9,300 bases of DNA from DAOPKN01 sp035391225 (GTDB lineage Bacteria > Thermotogota > Thermotogae > MWEM01), in contig DAOPKN010000078.1 of NCBI GenBank assembly GCA_035391225.1, forward strand, positions 1-9,300. Direction: 5' to 3'. Below the pieces are notes generated by a model, which did no database searches, had not been told where the DNA came from, and saw nothing but the letters and a program-made list of their open reading frames with translations. Position numbers and translations under genes: made by a program. This document shows positions 1-4,834 of the stretch, piece after piece (position 1 is the stretch's first letter; every line of letters begins with the position of its first letter).

Positions 1-1
1 A

Positions 2-19
2 GCCGCACTGGGGTGCGGC
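2..19. repeat. Perfect 7-bp hairpin
   Basis: GCCGCAC (2-8) and GTGCGGC (13-19) pair perfectly around a TGGG loop. No T-run follows on the plus strand, so it is not a plus-strand intrinsic terminator by itself. The minus-strand continuation lies outside the window. It may be the tail of a structured RNA or the 3' region of a gene that ends before the window; I cannot tell which. Confidence 0.4.
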
Positions 20-34
20 GGTCCCAGGAAATGC

Positions 35-73
35 AGATGTCCACAACGGATACTCCTCGTTGGGTGTCTTTTT
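35..73 (+). terminator. Possible intrinsic terminator of an upstream gene
   Basis: Positions 35-42 (AGATGTCC) can pair with 62-69 (GGGTGTCT) using several G-U pairs. An inner stem pairs AACG (45-48) with CGTT (58-61), leaving a 9-nt loop. A run of five T (69-73) follows. The arrangement fits a Rho-independent terminator for a rightward gene lying before position 1. The G-U pairs and the 2-nt bulge make it weaker than the terminator at 1762-1789. Confidence 0.4.
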
Positions 74-229
74 CATGTTGCAAATTCCCACTTTACACTG
101 AGTATTCTTCCAAAGAAAAGGAGGTTATTTTCGAATACCCATAATTCGTAAGGATCAGGGTTTCTCGAATCCGAAATGGATTATTTTTCCCATAAATGGC
201 TTTGACATGAATTTTTTGATGATGAGATG

Positions 230-238
230 TGGTATAAT
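230..238 (+). promoter_or_regulatory. Extended -10 promoter of the HsdR-like gene
   Basis: TGG-TATAAT at 230-238 is a perfect extended -10 (TGn plus TATAAT). A perfect TTGACA lies at 202-207, but the spacer is 25 bp instead of about 17, so it is unlikely to be the -35 element for this -10. No good hexamer sits at the normal distance, which fits an extended -10 or activator-assisted promoter. Transcription would start near 245, about 63 nt before the ATG at 308. This also argues against translation starting at the in-frame ATG at 227, which overlaps the promoter. Confidence 0.7.
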
Positions 239-307
239 CAGTTTGTTTCATGGAAAAGAAAGTTTTTTGGTTTCTACTTTTTTGAATGGAAGGCGGGAGC
301 GACACAC

Positions 308-1735
308 ATGGACAATGGAAAGCAAGATTGCCCAGAGGTTTTGCGGGAAACGATCGTGTCTTCTTTCGTCAGGGAAGCGAACTTTGAGCAGGGAAACCAA
401 CGGGATTTTACGGGTGACTACCTGCTGGATACAACTCGGTTACGGCGATTCTTGGTTTCCAGCCAACCGGAATTGGCGGCGGTTCTTGCAGCGGATGGCG
501 GTTCACCCGGTGGAAACGGGTTTTCCTTCTTCCTGGAGCACGCACTGCAAGAGCGGGGGGGCGTGGATGTTTTGCGCCATGGCGTGGTATTCAACGGAAA
601 AGCGGTTTCGCTTTTTTTACCGGCTTCTTGGGAAAGGAACCTTTTCAGCTTCATCGTGCGCAGTGACCCTGGTGCACTTCCCCCTGACCTCGTGCTCCTG
701 GTAAACGGCATTCCCATCTCCACGATCACCGTTGCCGATTTCCCCGTGGCGAAAACAGTGGCGAATATGCCCCGGCTCTGCGAGCAGGCGACAAACCCCT
801 ACCAATCCCTTTTTCGGCCCGGACGGTGCCTCGTGCACTTTGCGCTGGATGACCAACAGGTCTTCTTGTGTACCCGCTCCAACGGCAAGCAACCGTGCTT
901 TTTGCCGTTTAACAAGGGCTTCCACGATGGTGCAGGCAACCCTCCAAATCCGATTGGGAAAATGTCGGATTACCTCTGGAAGAAAATCCTTTCCCCGAAA
1001 AGCCTGTCGGATCTCGTGGAACACTACTCCCACCCCTTTCCCCGCTACCACCAGTTGGAAGCGGTGCGTCAGCTGGTGTCCGACCTGCAGTCGCAGGGAA
1101 CGGGGAAACGCTACCTGTTGCAACATTCCAAGGGGAGCGGCAAGAGCTACTCCATCTGCTGGCTTGCCCAGCAACTCGGGCAACTGCGTTTCCGGGATAC
1201 GAGCCATTTCGACCTGGTCGTCGTGCTCAGCGATCGGTCGGTTCTGGAAGAGAGGTTACGCGGGCATCTCAAGGAGTTCTTTCCCCCTTCCTCCGTGGCT
1301 GGCACCGTACATCCCATTGCACCTTACCAAGGGGAAATCGCACGCTGCATGCGCGACCAAAAAAAGGTTCTCATCCTTCCCCACTGCTCTTTTCCACACG
1401 TTTTGGGGGAAATGCGGAACGGTTGCGCGGGCAAAAAGCTGGCCGTTCTCCTCGACGTGGAACGCTATGCGCAGGAAGAAGCCATTCACCGGAGCATGCA
1501 ATCACATCCCCATTTTCCCTCTACCAGTTTTTTCGCGTTCGTAGCGGAACCCGGAAGAGAAACCCTGGAATCTTTCGGTGTGCGTTCCCCCGGGATGGAT
1601 GGAAAACCTTGCTTTGTTCCTTTCCACGTGTACACCTTGACACAAGCAACGCAGGAAGGCTTCGTGCAAGTGGCACGCGCGAAAGTTCCCCCCTTGCCGG
1701 ACGAACGCTACGGGAGATACTACCCCAGGGCGTGA
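308..1735 (+). CDS. Truncated, catalytically degenerate HsdR-like protein
   Basis: This 475-aa product matches the first half of type I restriction R subunits (usually about 1000 aa). Scaffold signatures in order: the nuclease-domain segment DLVLLVNGIPI (127-137), LVHFALD (175-181), FLPFNKG (198-204), AGNPPNP (209-215), PRYHQLEAVR (245-254), Walker A region QHSKGSGKS (272-280), motif Ia-like VVVLSDRSVLEERL (304-317) and a motif III region near 407-415. Catalytic residues are missing: the family's A-E-L-K-N stretch reads I-T-V-A-D (140-144), the downstream QxxxY is lost, DEAH reads DVER (383-386) and TATP reads VAEP (412-415). The spacer between motifs II and III is much shorter than usual, and the protein stops where the second RecA lobe should begin. 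ATG 308 is chosen because AGGCGGGAG sits 8 nt upstream and the promoter lies downstream of the alternative start. No hsdM or hsdS is visible. It is either a decaying gene or a repurposed ATP-binding protein; the open frame and intact expression signals favour the second. Confidence 0.85.
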   Translation: MDNGKQDCPEVLRETIVSSFVREANFEQGNQRDFTGDYLLDTTRLRRFLVSSQPELAAVLAADGGSPGGNGFSFFLEHALQERGGVDVLRHGVVFNGKAVSLFLPASWERNLFSFIVRSDPGALPPDLVLLVNGIPISTITVADFPVAKTVANMPRLCEQATNPYQSLFRPGRCLVHFALDDQQVFLCTRSNGKQPCFLPFNKGFHDGAGNPPNPIGKMSDYLWKKILSPKSLSDLVEHYSHPFPRYHQLEAVRQLVSDLQSQGTGKRYLLQHSKGSGKSYSICWLAQQLGQLRFRDTSHFDLVVVLSDRSVLEERLRGHLKEFFPPSSVAGTVHPIAPYQGEIARCMRDQKKVLILPHCSFPHVLGEMRNGCAGKKLAVLLDVERYAQEEAIHRSMQSHPHFPSTSFFAFVAEPGRETLESFGVRSPGMDGKPCFVPFHVYTLTQATQEGFVQVARAKVPPLPDERYGRYYPRA

Positions 1736-1761
1736 TTGCCGCAAGGATGCGCTTCCCCCAT

Positions 1762-1789
1762 AAAAAAAACATCCTCCGAAGAGGATGTT
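1762..1789 (-). terminator. Strong minus-strand intrinsic terminator with UUCG loop
   Basis: Read on the minus strand, a perfect 9-bp stem AACATCCTC/GAGGATGTT (1789-1768) closes a TTCG loop with a C-G closing pair, the unusually stable C(UUCG)G tetraloop. It is followed by an uninterrupted T tract (1769-1762). On the plus strand the hairpin is followed by Gs, so it should not terminate rightward transcription. The nearest leftward gene ends at 2966, about 1.2 kb upstream of it, so it would end transcripts that run antisense through the Rpn-family gene. Confidence 0.85.
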
Positions 1790-1800
1790 GGGGGGGGGGG
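1790..1800 (+). repeat. Homopolymer of 11 G
   Basis: An uninterrupted run of 11 G directly abuts the terminator hairpin, in the intergenic region between the HsdR-like gene and the Rpn-family gene. Tracts of this length slip during replication in many bacteria. The true length may vary between cells or be miscalled by sequencing. Confidence 0.9.
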
Positions 1801-1838
1801 AGGAGATTCTATTCCATTTCATTGCTGTTCCGTTCCCC

Positions 1839-1855
1839 AGGACTCCGTCCTTTTT
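1839..1855 (+). terminator. Weak possible plus-strand terminator
   Basis: AGGAC (1839-1843) pairs with GTCCT (1847-1851) around a 3-nt loop, and four more Ts follow. A 5-bp stem is short for efficient termination. The site lies about 100 nt after the HsdR-like stop codon, in the right place to separate that gene from the Rpn-family gene. Confidence 0.25.
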
Positions 1856-1912
1856 GTCGCAGCTGGCCTTTTTCGGCCGGGCTCACAGGGCTTCCCCTGG
1901 AGCGCAAGGTGC

Positions 1913-1920
1913 GGGGGGGG
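1913..1920 (+). repeat. Homopolymer of 8 G
   Basis: A second G run lies about 90 bp upstream of the Rpn-family start codon. It would sit in the promoter or leader region of that gene. No recognisable strong promoter is visible around it; the best pair downstream is a weak TTGAAG (1930-1935) with AATACC (1953-1958). Confidence 0.8.
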
Positions 1921-2008
1921 CGGTTCGCGTTGAAGTTGTGTTTGCAAAGAAAAATACCCTCCAAAATCCGTGTTTCCGCAGCCTTTTCCATTCAGCCGGA
2001 AAAGGAAC

Positions 2009-2971
2009 ATGCAAAACGGATTCCATTTGGACAAGAAGGGAGTTTCGATCGGATTGAACAAGAAGAACGCAAGCCTTTTCCAGACATTCATGGAAGACCC
2101 GAAGGTATTCCTGCGGTTCGCCCGTTTTTTCTTTCCGATCTTCCAGTTCCTCGCCCTGGAAGACCTGCAAAGGCAAGACACCGCATTCCTCGACGAAACC
2201 CTGGAAGGAGAAGGCGGACACGTTCTCTACCGTGTCCAACACCGGGGAAAAGATTTCTTCGTGTTTGTGCTGGAGAAAAACGAAACCGCCGAAGAACCAC
2301 TTCTGTGCTTCCAAATCCTCAAAGGGGTCTTGCAGATACTCGAACTGTACCTGGATTCGCATTCCCCGGAGGCGGAGAAACCGGGTTTTTCTTTGCCCCC
2401 CGTGTTTCCCGTGGTTTTCTACGGTGGGGAGGGCGATTGGGGAAACCTTCGAAATCTCAAAGACCTGTTTCTTCCCGTGAAGGGTTGGGAACGTTTTTAC
2501 CCGCGGATGGAGCCAAAGGTGATTCTGCTCGCAAACATTCCCGAACACAAGCTTCTTCCCATGAAAAATATCCTGGGGTTGTACCTCACGCTCAATCACC
2601 CCGAGATGCTGCAGCGTTACGAGCAAAAGATTTTCGACAGGGGGCGCCATTTTGCCCGCAAGTTTTCGCCAGAGGACACCCTTCTGCTCAAACACTTATG
2701 GGAAGCCTTTTCCGGAGAAACCATCGAGGATGCCCTGATCACCCGTGCGGAAACCGAGGAATTCCTACCCAACGAGGGAGCTGAAAGGATCATGAACAAA
2801 TTCGAAGAATACTTCCACGAACAATTCGAAATGGGGAAGGAGGAAGGTTTGCTGCAAGCGGCAATCGCCTTCCTGGAAGACGGGGTTAAGCTGGAAAAGG
2901 TCTCCCGATTACTGGACCTCTCCCCCGCGAAGATCTTGGAGTACCAAAAAAGCGCGCAGTCTCCCCTATAA
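2009..2971 (+). CDS. Rpn family recombination-promoting nuclease/putative transposase
   Basis: The 320-aa product matches the Rpn/Transposase_31 family of PD-(D/E)XK nucleases, which promote RecA-independent recombination in E. coli. Family landmarks: SLFQTFMEDPKVFLRF (22-37), TAFLDETL (58-65), HVLYRVQHRGKDFFVFVLEK (71-90), FPVVFYGG (133-140), and a charged C-terminal helical segment from about 261 (FEMGKEEGLLQAAIAFLEDG, 273-292), typical of these proteins. The length is normal and there is no frameshift. Two active-site positions deviate: the Asp expected before V-L-Y is His71, and the usual E-H-Q reads E89-K-N91, so activity is uncertain. ATG 2009 is chosen over an in-frame GTG at 1970 because purine-rich GGAAAAGGA lies just upstream and family similarity begins after it. 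The spacing of that Shine-Dalgarno is short, so expression may be modest. The stop codon overlaps the end of the convergent small gene. Confidence 0.9.
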   Translation: MQNGFHLDKKGVSIGLNKKNASLFQTFMEDPKVFLRFARFFFPIFQFLALEDLQRQDTAFLDETLEGEGGHVLYRVQHRGKDFFVFVLEKNETAEEPLLCFQILKGVLQILELYLDSHSPEAEKPGFSLPPVFPVVFYGGEGDWGNLRNLKDLFLPVKGWERFYPRMEPKVILLANIPEHKLLPMKNILGLYLTLNHPEMLQRYEQKIFDRGRHFARKFSPEDTLLLKHLWEAFSGETIEDALITRAETEEFLPNEGAERIMNKFEEYFHEQFEMGKEEGLLQAAIAFLEDGVKLEKVSRLLDLSPAKILEYQKSAQSPL

Positions 2972-3433
2972 CTCGATTCCCAAGGCCCAAACCCGTTTCT
3001 CCATCTCGTCGAAGCTTGCCCCAGGAGGAAGGGGGAGGATTTTCCCACCGCTTTGGGCGGCAACACGGTTCAGTGCTTCTGCAAGCAGCGAGAAGTCAAA
3101 GCGTAGGTTGCGATAAGGCCGGAGGATGTTGTAGTAATACCGCACCTCCTCGGGGTTGAACGGAGCCCCGGGGGAGGTAGGTTTGCTGGCTTCGAAGTTT
3201 TCCCAGGCCTGCAACAGCTTCGCGTTCCACTGCGCGTCGTTTCCCTCCGGAAGCCACGTGAACCGCTTCTTACTGGGCTTGTAGTAAAGGTTCGCGGGCT
3301 TTCCCTTCGAAAAAGTTACCTTGAAATGGTACTCGCTTTTGGCTTCCACACCGCGCACCTCCCACCCTCCGGAGCGCAGGAACTCCACGAGTGCCTGCGC
3401 CTTTTCCTCCAGGATTTGCTTGTTGCTGGGCAT
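2966..3433 (-). CDS. Hypothetical protein, third gene of the helicase operon
   Basis: I do not recognise this 155-aa protein. It has no signal peptide or membrane segment. An N-terminal helix (about 5-24) is followed by a strand-rich basic stretch (about 26-62, including KPANLYYKPSKKRFTWLPEG at 45-64) and then helices (about 66-82 and 92-130). The basic beta-rich part could bind nucleic acid, but that is a guess. ATG 3433 is supported by a near-consensus AAGGAGG 7 nt or so upstream. The gene starts 12 bp after the TPR/OB gene ends, and its Shine-Dalgarno overlaps that gene's stop codon, so the two are probably translationally coupled and act together. Its TAG stop (2968-2966) overlaps the region of the Rpn stop (2969-2971), making a 6-bp convergent overlap. 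Confidence 0.85.
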   Translation of the reverse strand: MPSNKQILEEKAQALVEFLRSGGWEVRGVEAKSEYHFKVTFSKGKPANLYYKPSKKRFTWLPEGNDAQWNAKLLQAWENFEASKPTSPGAPFNPEEVRYYYNILRPYRNLRFDFSLLAEALNRVAAQSGGKILPLPPGASFDEMEKRVWALGIEL

Positions 3434-3440
3434 GTTTTCC

Positions 3441-3448
3441 CCTCCTTA
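3441..3448 (-). promoter_or_regulatory. Shine-Dalgarno fused to upstream stop codon
   Basis: On the minus strand the sequence TAAGGAGG (3448-3441) contains the TAA stop of the TPR/OB gene and a strong AAGGAGG Shine-Dalgarno for the 155-aa gene. Ribosomes that finish the first gene sit on the initiation signal of the second, a classic arrangement for translational coupling. Confidence 0.85.
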
Positions 3449-4783
3449 CTTGGCGCGGGTAACCTTCACAGCGCTGGCTTTCTTCCCTCGTTCCACAACC
3501 TGTTTCGCATCGTAATGGAACACCACCTGCTCGCCCTCCGAAAGGGGAGGCTTGGCGGATTTCGAAGCGCTTGCGGAAAAGTGGAATTCTTTGCCATCCT
3601 CGCTACGCAAGAAACCTCCACCCTTGGGAAGGAGCTTCAAAACAGTACCGGGTTTCGAGGCGAGGGAGTCAAGTGCCTTTTGTTGCCATGCATCCTTTAG
3701 CTCGTTGTACCTTCTGCCAAGCGTGGCGGGATCCAGGCTATCCGCATCGATGCCCGCTTCCTCCAACGCAGATTCCAGTTCGGGTTTGATCTCCCATCCA
3801 GCCTTGCGATGTAGTAGCGCGCAAAGCTCCAGGTGCTTGTGGGAAAGCTCCACTTGCTTGTCGTCCCGGTAGAAATCCGCCAGCAAGAACAAGAGTTTCC
3901 AGGCATTTTCCAGCTTCGCAAAGGGTTGAAAGCGCAACATCCCTTGCACTGCATTCTCAAAAGCTTGCTTTTCCTCTGCCATCGCGCGCAGCGAGAGGGC
4001 TATGTCACGGAAAATGTACCATTCCCCTTTCTTTTCCAAAAGGCCCCGGAACAGGGGTACGGCCTTGTCGTGTTGCCCCATGGCCGCGAAACATTGCGCA
4101 CGGCGGTACCGGAAGAAAAAGCCATCCGGGTTGTTCCCGGAGAACTGCGGGATGTTTTCCAGTGCCTGCTCGCAGCTTTTCCGGCATTCCTCCCAGGCTT
4201 CCCGGGCTTGCAAGCTTTTGCTCATGTGGCTATACCAACTTTCGCGCGGGGAAGGACTCTCCCGGTGTTTTCCATTCACCTGGAAAACCGATACCTCGTG
4301 CGGAAGTTCCATCGGATCGAACAGGGAAAGCCAGTCCAACACGCGCCCGATGGGGCGGGAAGGGATACTCCAAAGGCCCTTGAGAACGTTTTGGAAGATG
4401 TTTTTCTCCGGGGAGTAACGCCCTGGCACATCCATGTCCCGTATTCTTTGGAACAATTGCTTGAGCTGGGGGTAGTTGGCCTCGCTGAGCCTTTCTCGAT
4501 CCAAATCGGTGAAATGCAAGCCGAACAACGCCCACGCGTGCTGGGTGTGAATGGGTGCAAACCCGGGATTCTGTTCCTCCACTTGGATGCAAATTTCTTC
4601 CGCTTCCTTGAATCGCTTGGCCTTTCGCAGAAGGTAGGCCAAGTTGTTACCATCCCAGTCCTGCTTTTGCCCTTCCCAAAGCCGGGCAAACCCAATGAGC
4701 AGCGCCTCGAAGTCCTCGGAGCGGAAAGGATTCCCGTCCTTGTACTCCTTGAGTTTTTTCTGCAATTCGTTCCGATCTGGCAT
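3446..4783 (-). CDS. TPR protein with C-terminal cold-shock-like OB domain
   Basis: The 445-aa product is mostly helical repeats, followed by a small OB fold. TPR-like helix pairs are visible at about 46-73 (LAYLLRKAKRFKEAEEICIQ), 187-212 and 222-252 (RRAQCFAAMGQHDKAVPLFR), with further helices to about 375. Residues 378-443 read like a cold-shock domain: PGTVLKLLPKGGGFLR (378-393) resembles the start and RNP1 motif (KGFGF becomes KGGGF), GKEFHFS (397-403) resembles RNP2, and LSEGEQVVFHYD (414-425) the next strand. Family knowledge: TPRs bind proteins and CSDs bind single-stranded RNA or DNA. Here it would plausibly link the helicase to other parts or to a single strand (inference). ATG 4783 is chosen because AAAGGA lies 9 nt upstream; an in-frame TTG at 4831 has no such signal. 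It starts 51 bp after the helicase stop and is co-transcribed with it. Confidence 0.85.
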   Translation of the reverse strand: MPDRNELQKKLKEYKDGNPFRSEDFEALLIGFARLWEGQKQDWDGNNLAYLLRKAKRFKEAEEICIQVEEQNPGFAPIHTQHAWALFGLHFTDLDRERLSEANYPQLKQLFQRIRDMDVPGRYSPEKNIFQNVLKGLWSIPSRPIGRVLDWLSLFDPMELPHEVSVFQVNGKHRESPSPRESWYSHMSKSLQAREAWEECRKSCEQALENIPQFSGNNPDGFFFRYRRAQCFAAMGQHDKAVPLFRGLLEKKGEWYIFRDIALSLRAMAEEKQAFENAVQGMLRFQPFAKLENAWKLLFLLADFYRDDKQVELSHKHLELCALLHRKAGWEIKPELESALEEAGIDADSLDPATLGRRYNELKDAWQQKALDSLASKPGTVLKLLPKGGGFLRSEDGKEFHFSASASKSAKPPLSEGEQVVFHYDAKQVVERGKKASAVKVTRAK

Positions 4784-4834
4784 GTGGTTCCGTCCTTTCT
4801 CCCCGTTTTTCCGCAGGGGATGGCAATGCAATCA

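Noticed and set aside
93..305. 70-codon minus-strand frame over the HsdR-like promoter
   Set aside because: It covers the extended -10 promoter, lacks a Shine-Dalgarno and resembles nothing.
1736..1933. In-frame continuation after the HsdR-like stop codon, a possible readthrough or the lost second half
   Set aside because: The 65 residues after the TGA have no similarity to the HsdR RecA2 region and run through the terminator hairpin and G tracts.
1883..2695. 270-codon minus-strand frame opposite the Rpn gene, a possible gene for the minus-strand terminator
   Set aside because: No family resemblance, no Shine-Dalgarno noticed, and its composition mirrors the Rpn codons. The terminator is better explained by read-through from the helicase operon.
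1423..2784. Long open frame of 453 codons on the plus strand spanning the end of the HsdR-like gene and most of the Rpn gene
   Set aside because: It is Arg/Pro/Gly-rich, resembles no family, and overlaps two genes with clear family similarity in other frames.
2009..2971. Insertion sequence centred on the putative transposase family gene
   Set aside because: I found no terminal inverted repeats or target duplication around it, and Rpn proteins are nucleases not usually carried as IS elements.
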